Of a DNA stretch of 64,000 nt, positions 8,598 through 17,374 are shown in pieces. This DNA is from Arthrobacter castelli DSM 16402. GTDB taxonomy: Bacteria; Actinomycetota; Actinomycetes; Actinomycetales; Micrococcaceae. The stretch is taken from NCBI RefSeq assembly GCF_000430705.1, contig NZ_AUMN01000002.1:310001-374000 (forward strand). Reading direction: 5' to 3'. A program made the translations under genes and the position numbers. How positions within the stretch are numbered: position 1 is the first letter of the stretch; each line of letters starts with the position of its first letter. Under the pieces are notes generated by a model. That model saw only the letters and a list, made by a program, of their open reading frames with translations. It did not search any database and was not told the DNA's origin.

Positions 8598-10064
8598 CTA
8601 GTTGCCGGTGAGCTTCTCACGCAAGGCAGCCAGCGCTTCGTCGGAAGCCAGGGTGCCGGAGTCGTCCACCGGAACATCAGAGGAGTAGCTCGAAGCGTTG
8701 CTCTCGGCTGGTTCACTTTCCTGCTCGGCCTCGACTGGTCCCTGCTCGGCGACCTGCGCCTTGTGGGCTTCCCAACGGGCCTGGGCATCGGCGTACTGCT
8801 GCTCCCAAGCGGCGCGCTGTGCTTCGTAACCCTCGAGCCATTCATTGGTCTCGGGGTCGAAGCCCTCGGGGTACTTGTAGTTGCCGGCTTCGTCGTACTC
8901 AGCGGCCATGCCGTAGAGCGCGGGATCGAATTCGGTCGACTCAGGATCAACGCCTTCGTTAGCCTGCTTCAAGGACAGCGAAATCCGGCGGCGTTCCAGG
9001 TCGATGTCGATGACCTTGACGAACACCTCGTCGCCCACCGAGACAACCTGCTCGGCCAGCTCCACGTGGCGCACGGCCAGCTCCGAGATGTGGACCAGGC
9101 CCTCGATGCCGTCCTCCACGCGGACGAATGCGCCGAACGGAACCAGCTTGGTGACCTTGCCGGGAACGATCTGGCCCAGCGCGTGGGTGCGGGCGAAGGT
9201 CTGCCACGGATCTTCCTGGGTGGCCTTCAGCGACAACGAGACCCGCTCGCGGTCCAGGTCGACCTCGAGCACCTCGACGGTGACTTCCTGGCCGACTTCG
9301 ACGACCTCGGACGGGTGGTCGATGTGCTTCCAGGACAGCTCCGAGACGTGGACCAGACCGTCGACGCCGCCCAGGTCCACGAACGCACCGAAGTTGACGA
9401 TCGAGGAAACGACGCCGGGGCGGACCTGGCCCTTGTCCAGCTTGTTGAGGAAGGTCGAACGCACCTCGGACTGGGTCTGCTCCAGCCAGGCGCGGCGGGA
9501 CAGCACCACGTTGTTGCGGTTCTTGTCCAGCTCGATGATCTTCGCTTCGATCTGCTGGCCGATGTACGGAGCAAGGTCGCGGACGCGGCGCATCTCCACC
9601 AGCGAGGCGGGGAGGAAGCCGCGCAGCCCGATGTCCAGGATGAGGCCGCCCTTGACAACCTCGATGACGGTTCCGGTAACGACACCGTCTTCTTCCTTGA
9701 TCTTTTCAATGTCGCCCCAGGCACGCTCGTACTGCGCCCGCTTCTTGGACAGGATGAGGCGGCCTTCTTTGTCTTCCTTCGTCAGGACCAGCGCCTCGAC
9801 CTCGTCACCGACGGAGACAACTTCTCCGGGATCGACATCGTGCTTGATGGAAAGCTCACGGGAAGGGATGACACCCTCGGTTTTGTAACCGATGTCGAGC
9901 AGGACTTCGTCGCGGTCGACCTTGACGACAGTACCTTCAACCAGGTCTCCGTCGTTGAAGTATTTAATCGTCTCGTCGATAGCGGCGAGAAAGTCCTCGG
10001 AGGTACCGATGTCGTTCACAGCGACCTGCGGGGTACCTGGCTTCTCGGTGGTGGTGATGGTCAT
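8598..10064 (-). CDS. rpsA: 30S ribosomal protein S1
   Basis: 488 aa, usual actinobacterial length. Four S1 RNA-binding domains are visible: around residues 35-105 ([21 protein letters not shown]), 120-185 ([21 protein letters not shown]), 205-275 ([20 protein letters not shown]) and 290-360 ([20 protein letters not shown]), then an acidic, Glu/Ala-rich tail. S1 binds mRNA leaders on the small subunit; actinobacterial S1 forms lack the two N-terminal ribosome-anchoring OB folds of E. coli, giving four domains. ATG 10064 begins the conserved [10 protein letters not shown]; the frame extends further upstream without protein-like sequence. GGAG lies about ten bases before. Confidence 0.97.
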   Translation of the reverse strand: MTITTTEKPGTPQVAVNDIGTSEDFLAAIDETIKYFNDGDLVEGTVVKVDRDEVLLDIGYKTEGVIPSRELSIKHDVDPGEVVSVGDEVEALVLTKEDKEGRLILSKKRAQYERAWGDIEKIKEEDGVVTGTVIEVVKGGLILDIGLRGFLPASLVEMRRVRDLAPYIGQQIEAKIIELDKNRNNVVLSRRAWLEQTQSEVRSTFLNKLDKGQVRPGVVSSIVNFGAFVDLGGVDGLVHVSELSWKHIDHPSEVVEVGQEVTVEVLEVDLDRERVSLSLKATQEDPWQTFARTHALGQIVPGKVTKLVPFGAFVRVEDGIEGLVHISELAVRHVELAEQVVSVGDEVFVKVIDIDLERRRISLSLKQANEGVDPESTEFDPALYGMAAEYDEAGNYKYPEGFDPETNEWLEGYEAQRAAWEQQYADAQARWEAHKAQVAEQGPVEAEQESEPAESNASSYSSDVPVDDSGTLASDEALAALREKLTGN

Positions 10065-10261
10065 GTAGTAGGGGCTCCGTCGTGGATTGTTGATCGGATC
10101 AGGAAGACCGGCGATGAAGGGCCATTGCCGGTACTGCTGAATGCTTATAATTGTGTTCACCCAGCCGCGGCGGGAGCACCGGCCAACATCGGACTATGGC
10201 GTTGCCATAAGACGTTGCAGATCGGCCATCCGTATACGGCTGGAGGGCGCGCGTGAGACGC

Positions 10262-10299
10262 ACTTTACAAGTCTAATGCCATTTGACAAGGGCGGTCAA
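10262..10299 (-). promoter_or_regulatory. rpsA promoter candidate
   Basis: On the minus strand TTGTCA (10284-10289) and TAAAGT (10262-10267) are separated by 16 bp; an overlapping alternative is TTGACC (10294-10299) with TAGACT (10270-10275), 18 bp apart. Either would give an rpsA leader of about 190 nt. Sequence match only. Confidence 0.55.
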
Positions 10300-10305
10300 A
10301 GCAAA

Positions 10306-11697
10306 TCAAAAGTGCGTGATGCACCATGGTGCCGCCGGGGCCACGAACATCCGGTCCACCAGGGACAGTACATCCGGGCCGGCGCACTGCAATTGGCCTG
10401 CCGCCGCCAGCGCGCCGGCGCGAACGCCGCCCAGATACAGTGAACTGAGCCCGTTCACGCTGATGCTGATCTCCGGCGCGGCGGTGTACCCGGTGTGCCC
10501 GGTGTGCTCGGTGTGCCCGGTGTGCTCGGTGTGCCCGGTGTGCTCGGTGTGTTGTGTGTCGTCGCAGCGGCTGATCGAGGCCTCGGAGCCGACCACCCGC
10601 ATCCGGTAGGTGCCCGAGGTCCATTCCAATGGATCGTGCAGCCTGATGACCAGCTCACCGTCTGCGCCGTAGCTGCGAGCCTGCAACGCCGTCACCGGGT
10701 CGAGGATGCGCAGCCACAAGACGTCTTCCTGCCCGCTGACCGAATATCCGCGCCGGTCGGACATGGCCCAGGGAAGCACGTCGTCGACGGCGGCGGACGG
10801 GTATTTGATCCGCTCCACCAGGTCGATGGAACCGAGGTAGTTCCACAGCGCCAGGTAGGCCTCGTCATTGGTGGCCACCAGATCCAGCACTTTGATCGTG
10901 GGCGGTTCCTGGTCCCATCCGGCAAATTTGTAGGACACGTAGCCATCGATGACGCCGCCGTCGTCGTAATGCAGAGCCGCACGCACAAAGCGGTCTGGTT
11001 CTTGCTTGTCGTCGCTCCATTGCCCCGAGACCCGCTGCCGGTAGGCGTCCTGGCGGCCAATCGAGCCGGTGGTCTTTTCATGGAACCGGGCGAAAACCTG
11101 CGGAGCGATATCCAGCAGCACCGCCGGATCAGCCACCTCCACGGTGCCGGCGGTGGCACTCGGCACGCTGAATCGTTCACGGGCGTCTACTTCAACTTCA
11201 TTGGTGAACGTGGCAACACCAAACCCGAACCGGCCATAGATGGTGGCTTCGGACGCCGTGAGGGCGGCCATCGCCAGCCCCTGCTGCCTGGCCGCCGCCA
11301 GGTCCCCGGTGATCATCCGGCGCAGCAGCCCGCGACGCCGGTGGGTGGGTCGCACGGTCACGGCGGTGACCAGATGAGCAGGCAGCATCCGGCCGCCGCC
11401 TACGTTCAACGTATTGACCATGGTGGCGTAGGTGGCCACTGGCACTGCCTCGTCCCATGCCGCCTCCGGGGTGTGGAAGGGGTAGGCGGCGGTCAGCACG
11501 CGCTGATCGCGGTGATAGGACTCGATGACTTTCGGCAAGTTCTCCGGAACGGCCTGCCCGTCGTGGAAGCCGAACCGGACGGCGCCGAACCAAGCGGCTG
11601 TCCGCCGATCCGCCTCCCCCGACTCCATCCCCGGCGGGAAGGAATCGATCTGGTATTGCTGCCCGCCGGCATCGCCGGCCATCGCTGCGCCGGCCAT
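10306..11697 (-). CDS. Eis-like GNAT N-acetyltransferase
   Basis: 463 aa with the Eis layout: N-terminal GNAT fold, second degenerate GNAT fold, C-terminal sterol-carrier-like domain. The acetyl-CoA loop VTVRPTHRRRGLLRR is at about residues 113-127. The chain ends in Phe, as in M. tuberculosis Eis, where the free C-terminal carboxylate is catalytic. Eis enzymes acetylate amines, including aminoglycosides; the substrate here is unknown. The sterol-carrier-like domain contains an inserted His-Thr-Glu/Gly repeat encoded by a 9-bp minisatellite. The start codon overlaps the polA stop (TGATG), so translation is probably coupled to polA. Confidence 0.85.
   Translation of the reverse strand: MAGAAMAGDAGGQQYQIDSFPPGMESGEADRRTAAWFGAVRFGFHDGQAVPENLPKVIESYHRDQRVLTAAYPFHTPEAAWDEAVPVATYATMVNTLNVGGGRMLPAHLVTAVTVRPTHRRRGLLRRMITGDLAAARQQGLAMAALTASEATIYGRFGFGVATFTNEVEVDARERFSVPSATAGTVEVADPAVLLDIAPQVFARFHEKTTGSIGRQDAYRQRVSGQWSDDKQEPDRFVRAALHYDDGGVIDGYVSYKFAGWDQEPPTIKVLDLVATNDEAYLALWNYLGSIDLVERIKYPSAAVDDVLPWAMSDRRGYSVSGQEDVLWLRILDPVTALQARSYGADGELVIRLHDPLEWTSGTYRMRVVGSEASISRCDDTQHTEHTGHTEHTGHTEHTGHTGYTAAPEISISVNGLSSLYLGGVRAGALAAAGQLQCAGPDVLSLVDRMFVAPAAPWCITHF
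10483..10554. repeat. 9-bp tandem repeat inside the acetyltransferase gene
   Basis: Eight consecutive 9-bp units of the form GGTGTGCCC / GGTGTGCTC (first unit GGTGTACCC, last GGTGTGTTG), alternating to give an 18-bp superperiod. On the coding strand they read as (Glu/Gly)-His-Thr triplets. The unit is a multiple of three, so copy-number change keeps the frame. Confidence 0.95.
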
Positions 11698-14438
11698 CAG
11701 TGGCCCGCTTCATGCCAGCTGGAACCCGCGCCGACCTGCACATCCAGCGGCACGGACAATGACGCGGCCGACCCCATCTGTTCGGTGACGAGCCGTTCCA
11801 CGGCGTCCTGCTCGCCGGGCGCAACCTCGAGCAGCAATTCATCGTGGACCTGCAACAGCATCCTCGATTCCAGGCCCTCCGCGGCCAGTGCGCGATCCAC
11901 GCCCAGCATCGCCTTCTTGATGATGTCAGCCGCGGATCCCTGGATGGGGGCGTTGAGGGCGGCCCGCTCGGCCATTTCGCGCAGCTGCCGGTTGTCGCTG
12001 GACAGGTCGGGCAGGTAGCGGCGACGGCCATCGATGGTGGAGGTGTAGCCGTCGACCCGGGCCTGGTCCACCACTCCCCTCAAGTAGTCGCGAACGGCGC
12101 CGAAGCGTTCAAAGTAATCGCTCATCAGGGTCCGCGCCTCATCGACCGGCACGCCGAGCTGCTTGGACAATCCGAAGGAGCTGAGGCCGTACACCAGCCC
12201 GTACGACATCGCCTTGACCTTGGAGCGCATGGCAGGGGTGACATCCGCGGGTTCCACATTGAAGATCCGGGCACCGACGAAGCGGTGCAGGTCTTCGCCT
12301 TCCTTGAAGGCCTGGATCAACCCTTCATCACCCGACAGGTGGGCCATGATGCGCATCTCGATCTGGGAATAGTCTGCGGTCAACAAGGTTTCGAATCCCT
12401 CACCGACCATGAAGACCTCGCGGATCTGGCGTCCCGCCTCGCTGCGGATGGGGATGTTCTGCAGGTTCGGGTTCATCGACGACAGCCGCCCGGTGGCCGC
12501 CACCGTCTGCAAGTAGGTGGTGTGGATCCGGCGGTCCGTGCCAACCGATTTCTTCAGCCCCTCCACCGTTTGCCGCAGCTTGCTGGCATCGCGGTAGGCC
12601 AGCAAATGGTGCAGGAACGGGTGGCCGCTCTTGACAATCAGGTCGTTCAGGGCATCCGCGTCGGTGGAATAGCCGGTCTTGATCTTCTTCGTCTTGGGCA
12701 GCTCAAGCTCGTCGAACAACACCGTCTGCAGCTGCTTCGGCGACCCGAGGTTGATTTCCTTGCCGATAATTGAAAACGCGTCCGACTGGGCGTTGGCGAT
12801 CGTCACCGAAAAGTCGTCCAGCAGCGTGTCCAGCTGGTCCACCGACACGGAGATGCCCGTGCGTTCCATGTCGGCCAGCACCCGGGCCAGGGGTAGTTCC
12901 AGCCCGGAGAGCAGGTCCGCCCCGCCCCGGGCAACCAGCTGGGCGCTGAGGTATTCACTCAGCCGGTGGATCGCGGCGGCCCGGACGATCGCATCGCGGC
13001 CGGCAGTGGCGCCTTCGTCGAAATCGAGTTGCTGTTGCGCGCCGTCGTCGGCCGATTGGCCCTCCAGCGAGATCCGCAGGTGGTACTGGCACAGGTCCGC
13101 CAGGTCGTAACTGCGACGGTCCGGCTGCACCAGGTAACCGGACAACACGGTGTCATCGACGATTCCCGCCAGCTCGAGGCCGCGCTGGGCCAGGGCCTTG
13201 TAGATGACCTTGAAGTCGTGGACGATCTTGGGCGCGTCCATATCCGCCAGCCACTGCCCGAGCACCCGCTCGGCGTCGGGATCCAATTGCTCCAGGTCCA
13301 GAAACGCCGCGGTCTCAGCCGACAGCAGGGCGAGGCCGACGACGTCGTCCCCGCTGTCTGCCACAGGCTGCAGTACGCCTGCCACCGCGGTGTTGAGCAG
13401 CTTGGTCTCGTCGATCCATGCGGCCAGTTCATCGGCCGTGGACAACACCGAATACTGAGGCACCAGCGGCTCTTCGACGTTGGCGGCAGCTTCCTCTTCG
13501 CCGTACAGGTCGAACAAGCGCTTGCGCAGCACATTGAACTGCAAGGCGTCGAAGAGTTCTTCCACCGCCTCCCGGTCGGGGTGCGTGGCGGTCAGGTGAT
13601 CCAGTCCGATGGGCAGTTCAAGGTCGTGCCGCAGCCGGTTCAGTCTGCGGTTGCGCCTGACGTCGTCGACATGGGCACGCAACGCATCCCCCACCTTGCC
13701 CTTGATGGAGTCCACGTTGTTCAGGATCCCCTCCAAGCCGCCGTACTGCTTGATCCACTTGGCGGCTGTCTTCGGGCCTACTCCGGGAACGCCGGACAGG
13801 TTGTCAGCCGTCTCCCCCACCAGGGCTGCCAGATCGGAATACAACGACGGCGGCACCAGGTACTTTTCTTCGATCGCCACGGCGTCCATCCGCGGCAGGT
13901 CGGTGACGCCCTTGCGCGGGTACAACACGGTGACCTGGTCGTTAACCAGCTGGAAGGCGTCCCGGTCCCCGGTGACCGCCATGACGTCGTAACCGTCCGC
14001 GACGCCTTGTTCGGCCAGGGTGGCGATAATGTCGTCGGCTTCAAAGCCGTCCAGCGAAATCGTGGGGATCCGCATGGCTTCGAGCACCCGGACGATCAGG
14101 TCGATCTGTCCGAAGAATTCCTCGGGCGTCTTGTTCCGGCCAGCCTTGTACTCGGTGTACTCCTGCGAGCGGAAGGTGGGAGTGTCCAGGTCGAAGGCCA
14201 CCACCAGGTGACTGGGCTGCTCGTCGCGGATCAGGTTGATCAACATCGAGGTGAATCCGAAGACGGCGTTGGTGTGCTGGCCGGTGGAGGTGGAGAAGTT
14301 TTCCGCGGGCAGGGCGAAGAAGGCCCGGAATGCCATGGAATGGCCATCCACCACGAGCAGCCGCTTGGAGTCGGAGGTTCCGGCACTGGGCACGGCTGTA
14401 TCGACGGCCTGGTGGCCGGTTTTGGTAGTTTCAGTCAC
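11697..14438 (-). CDS. polA: DNA polymerase I
   Basis: Repair and Okazaki-fragment polymerase, about 913 aa. Order of domains: 5'-3' exonuclease (LLVVDGHSMAFRAFFALP near the start; GVPGVGPKTAAKWI helix-hairpin), a central 3'-5' exonuclease-like domain that seems to lack the DEDD residues, as usual in actinobacteria, and the polymerase domain with motif A (TADYSQIEMRIMAHLSGD), motif B (RSKVKAMSYGLVYGLS) and motif C (QVHDELLLEV). The start is uncertain: GTG 14438 gives MTETTKTG and clears the divergent gene; ATG 14459 would add seven residues and overlap it. Downstream the Eis-like gene is translationally coupled. Confidence 0.96.
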   Translation of the reverse strand: MTETTKTGHQAVDTAVPSAGTSDSKRLLVVDGHSMAFRAFFALPAENFSTSTGQHTNAVFGFTSMLINLIRDEQPSHLVVAFDLDTPTFRSQEYTEYKAGRNKTPEEFFGQIDLIVRVLEAMRIPTISLDGFEADDIIATLAEQGVADGYDVMAVTGDRDAFQLVNDQVTVLYPRKGVTDLPRMDAVAIEEKYLVPPSLYSDLAALVGETADNLSGVPGVGPKTAAKWIKQYGGLEGILNNVDSIKGKVGDALRAHVDDVRRNRRLNRLRHDLELPIGLDHLTATHPDREAVEELFDALQFNVLRKRLFDLYGEEEAAANVEEPLVPQYSVLSTADELAAWIDETKLLNTAVAGVLQPVADSGDDVVGLALLSAETAAFLDLEQLDPDAERVLGQWLADMDAPKIVHDFKVIYKALAQRGLELAGIVDDTVLSGYLVQPDRRSYDLADLCQYHLRISLEGQSADDGAQQQLDFDEGATAGRDAIVRAAAIHRLSEYLSAQLVARGGADLLSGLELPLARVLADMERTGISVSVDQLDTLLDDFSVTIANAQSDAFSIIGKEINLGSPKQLQTVLFDELELPKTKKIKTGYSTDADALNDLIVKSGHPFLHHLLAYRDASKLRQTVEGLKKSVGTDRRIHTTYLQTVAATGRLSSMNPNLQNIPIRSEAGRQIREVFMVGEGFETLLTADYSQIEMRIMAHLSGDEGLIQAFKEGEDLHRFVGARIFNVEPADVTPAMRSKVKAMSYGLVYGLSSFGLSKQLGVPVDEARTLMSDYFERFGAVRDYLRGVVDQARVDGYTSTIDGRRRYLPDLSSDNRQLREMAERAALNAPIQGSAADIIKKAMLGVDRALAAEGLESRMLLQVHDELLLEVAPGEQDAVERLVTEQMGSAASLSVPLDVQVGAGSSWHEAGH

Positions 14439-14457
14439 AGGTGCCAGCCTAGTTCTC

Positions 14458-14943
14458 ATGACAGACAATTTCACCCGGCACCGGCCGGAAACGGCGGCCG
14501 ACGGCGATTACACCCGGGAACTGTTCGACGCCGGCGTGCCGGACAGCATGCACGGCTTGCTCAAAAGTCATGGCGTCGGCGCCCTGGTGGTGAAGACGGG
14601 GATTATCTTTTCGGAAATTTCGGCCGAACGCACCGTCGGCACCATGCCGGTGGACGGGAACACCCAGGTCACCGGGCTGCTGCACGGCGGTGCGCACATG
14701 GTGCTGGCCGAGACCCTGGGATCCTTCGCCGCCGTCGCCCATGCCGGAGAAGGCCGGCACGCGCTGGGCATTGAGATTGGAGCCACCCACCACCGGGGCG
14801 TGAGATCGGGCACGGTGACCGGAACGGCTTCGGCAATCCACTTGGGCCGCACCCTGGCGGTCCACGAAGTGGTGGTGACGGACGACGACGGCCGGCGGCT
14901 GTCGACCGCCCGCATCACCAACCTGCTGCGGGACGACAAGTAA
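14458..14943 (+). CDS. PaaI-type hotdog thioesterase
   Basis: 161 aa hotdog-fold protein. The LLHGGAHMVLAETLGSFAA stretch is the family signature (HGG plus the catalytic Glu on the long helix). Such enzymes hydrolyse acyl-CoA thioesters, for example phenylacetyl-CoA or 1,4-dihydroxy-2-naphthoyl-CoA; the substrate cannot be told here. It diverges from polA with start codons only about 20 bp apart, an arrangement conserved next to polA in Micrococcaceae. The ribosome binding site is weak. Confidence 0.88.
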   Translation: MTDNFTRHRPETAADGDYTRELFDAGVPDSMHGLLKSHGVGALVVKTGIIFSEISAERTVGTMPVDGNTQVTGLLHGGAHMVLAETLGSFAAVAHAGEGRHALGIEIGATHHRGVRSGTVTGTASAIHLGRTLAVHEVVVTDDDGRRLSTARITNLLRDDK

Positions 14944-15313
14944 CGTGCCGCCGTCGGGCAGCCTTCCGCCATCGGACCCGCCGCCAGAAGAGCGAAGCGC
15001 AGGCAATTCCCTGTTCCAGGTACTGACGTTTCGTTCTCCTCGGCAGACCAACAGGTGGCTGGCCGGAATCACCGACTGAAGCTCATCCGCTTCCCCCGTT
15101 ACCTCCCTTGCGAAGTCGGAAGGACAGTAACTACCCCTTTGCGAGCGCTGATCCGGCACTTAGTGTCTGACCGGTGGAAGGGTAGTCTCCATTCCGGCAC
15201 TTTTCGTCCAGTGGGCGACCGATTTACCGGCTTGGACAGGCAAATGACGAGAACGCGCCACCGCTATCGGGCCGGGATCCGACCGGTGTGTTCGTCGGAG
15301 CGCTTCGACCCGC
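14944..15313. other. gene-free stretch between convergent genes
   Basis: No convincing coding sequence, RNA gene or strong hairpin was recognised in these 370 bp. It marks the left boundary of the accessory block: backbone (polA/thioesterase) on one side, the methyl-catabolism operon on the other. Confidence 0.6.
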
Positions 15314-17350
15314 TTAAATCGTGATCGCCAATCGCAGTGCATCGAGGATGGCGGCGTGGATATTGCGGCTGGCCACGGCATCACCGATACGGAACAGCTG
15401 GAACCTCCCGTCGGGATTCCGGGTCAGGGCCTGCGGGCCTCCCGACAGCAACGCATCGTAATCGACTTCCCCGCCGTTCGACGACTTATCTTTCAGGTCG
15501 TGGTACAGGTCGTCATTGGGGACGGTTCCATGGTCGATGACGACGGTTCCGGTTTCCACGGTCGTGGTCGTCCCGCCGTATTCGCTGAACAGTTCCGCCG
15601 TCAGCGACGTCGCCGAAGCGCGGCGAACGCTGCGCAACTGTTTCGCCAGCGTCACTGCCACCCCGTACCGGTCGATCACTTCCAGGTAGGCCGGCGAATT
15701 CATCGACCCCACTTCGGTTCCGATGGTTCTCTCCGGTGTCACGTAGTGCACCTTGGCGTCGTGGCTGGCCAGATACTCCACGGCGTCCAGGGCGGGGTAG
15801 CCGCCGGCGTCGTCGTAGACCAGCGCCTCCCCCGTCGTCAGCGAGCCGGTCATCACATCCCAGGTGTCGTTGACGAGCTCACCGCCGGGCTCGACAATGT
15901 CCGTGTCGGGCACGCCCCCGGTGGCCACGACGACGACCTCGGGGCTGATGTCTTCGACGTCGCCGCTCTCGGTCAGCTGGTTGAAGACAAAGTCCGCTCC
16001 GAGCCGGATGGCTTCGTCATAGCGCCAGTCGATAATCCCGCGCAGCTCCCGCCGGCGCTCCGACCGTGCCGCGATGGCGACCTGGCCGCCGTAGCTCTCG
16101 TTCGCCTCGTGCACGGTCACGGTATGTCCCCGCGCCGCACACACGCGGGCGGCCTCGAGACCCGCCGGGCCGGCTCCCACAATAAGAACTGACAACGGGT
16201 GTTCAGCCGTGTCTTCGATTTCGTGGGGCAGGCTCGCCTCACGTCCGACTGCCGGGTTGTGGATACACTTGGTGCTTCCCGAATCGTAGATGGCGTCGAG
16301 GCAGTAGCTGGCGCCGACGCACGGGCGGATGCGGTCTTCGTCGCCGGCGGCAATCTTGTTCACCAGGTACGGGTCGGCGATCTGGGCCCGGGTCATGCCG
16401 ACCAGGTCGACCAACTGCTCGCGCACCGCGTACCGCGCGGTGGGCACGTCGGCGATGCGGGCGGCATGCATCACCGGCATCGCGACCTCGCGTTTCACGG
16501 CGGCGCACAGGTCCAGGTACGGCGCCGACGGGGTGCCCATCCCGGGAATAGCCTCGGAGAGGGTCTTGTCGGATCCGATGGTTCCGTGGATGACGCTGAC
16601 AAAGCTGATGCCGGCGTCGGCATAATGCTTGAGCGCGTCAATCGCCTCGCCGGGGTGGAGACCGTGGGGCAGGTCCTCGTCGAGGCTCATGCGGACCCCG
16701 ATGGGCGCGTCGTCTCCGACGGCGGCCCGCACCGCCTTCACCACCCGCAGTCCGACGTCGAGCCGGTCAAGCAGCGTGCCGTTATAGTCATCGCCGCGCT
16801 GGTTCAGCCAGGGCGAGACGAAACTGTCGATGAAGTGGCCGTAGTGTTCGAGCTCGATTCCGTCCATTCCTCCGGCCATGGCGCGCTCGGCGGCTTCGGC
16901 GTACTGGCTGACCACCCGGTCCACATCCCAGCTCTCGGCTTCCTTCGGAAACGCCCGATGCTGCGGTTCGCGCACGCGTGAGGCGGACAGCACCGGCAGC
17001 CAGTCGCCCAGGTAGTTGCTCGTCCGGCGTCCCAGGTGGGTCAGCTGGATGGTCAGCGCGGCACCGTTCTCGTGGACGTCGTCGGAGAGCGTCCGAAGCC
17101 ACGGGACGATCTCGTCGCGGTACATCTCGAGGTTGCCGAACGCGGGCGGCGAGTCACGGCCCACGATGGCCGAGCCGCCGATCATCGTCAGCCCGACGCC
17201 GCCGCGCGCCTTCTCCACCTGATAGCGGCGGTAGCGGTCCTTCGGCATGCCATCCTCGGTGAAGGCCGGTTCATGGGATGTGCTCACCACCCGGTTGCGC
17301 AGCGTGACGTTGCCCAGCTCAAATGGCTCAAGGAGAGGGTCGAGTGCCAT
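15314..17350 (-). CDS. DgcA-like dimethylglycine/N-methyl amine dehydrogenase (Old Yellow Enzyme-type flavoprotein)
   Basis: 678 aa, two parts: an FMN-binding TIM barrel of the OYE/trimethylamine dehydrogenase family (residues ~5-340) and a C-terminal NAD(P)/FAD-like domain (GAGPAGLEA at 392-400). The N-terminal RNRVVSTSHEPAF..DGMPKDRY pattern matches DgcA, the Pseudomonas dimethylglycine demethylase, better than dienoyl-CoA reductases. The iron-sulfur loop has Cys344, Cys350 and Cys362, with Ala347 where trimethylamine dehydrogenase has its second Cys. GGAGG lies six bases before the ATG. It follows the GcvT-like gene by 24 bp, so demethylation coupled to folate is likely. Dimethylglycine, stachydrine or sarcosine-type substrates are all possible. 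Confidence 0.78.
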   Translation of the reverse strand: MALDPLLEPFELGNVTLRNRVVSTSHEPAFTEDGMPKDRYRRYQVEKARGGVGLTMIGGSAIVGRDSPPAFGNLEMYRDEIVPWLRTLSDDVHENGAALTIQLTHLGRRTSNYLGDWLPVLSASRVREPQHRAFPKEAESWDVDRVVSQYAEAAERAMAGGMDGIELEHYGHFIDSFVSPWLNQRGDDYNGTLLDRLDVGLRVVKAVRAAVGDDAPIGVRMSLDEDLPHGLHPGEAIDALKHYADAGISFVSVIHGTIGSDKTLSEAIPGMGTPSAPYLDLCAAVKREVAMPVMHAARIADVPTARYAVREQLVDLVGMTRAQIADPYLVNKIAAGDEDRIRPCVGASYCLDAIYDSGSTKCIHNPAVGREASLPHEIEDTAEHPLSVLIVGAGPAGLEAARVCAARGHTVTVHEANESYGGQVAIAARSERRRELRGIIDWRYDEAIRLGADFVFNQLTESGDVEDISPEVVVVATGGVPDTDIVEPGGELVNDTWDVMTGSLTTGEALVYDDAGGYPALDAVEYLASHDAKVHYVTPERTIGTEVGSMNSPAYLEVIDRYGVAVTLAKQLRSVRRASATSLTAELFSEYGGTTTTVETGTVVIDHGTVPNDDLYHDLKDKSSNGGEVDYDALLSGGPQALTRNPDGRFQLFRIGDAVASRNIHAAILDALRLAITI

Positions 17351-17374
17351 GCGAACCTCCTGGTCCGATGAGAA

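Noticed and set aside
10483-10554. Short tandem repeat as a CRISPR array
   Set aside because: Units are 9 bp with no spacers and lie in frame inside a gene.
14944-15313. Possible riboswitch pieces (ACCCCTTTG, CTGATCCGG resembling a TPP element)
   Set aside because: The other conserved TPP blocks are missing and no gene starts downstream on that strand.
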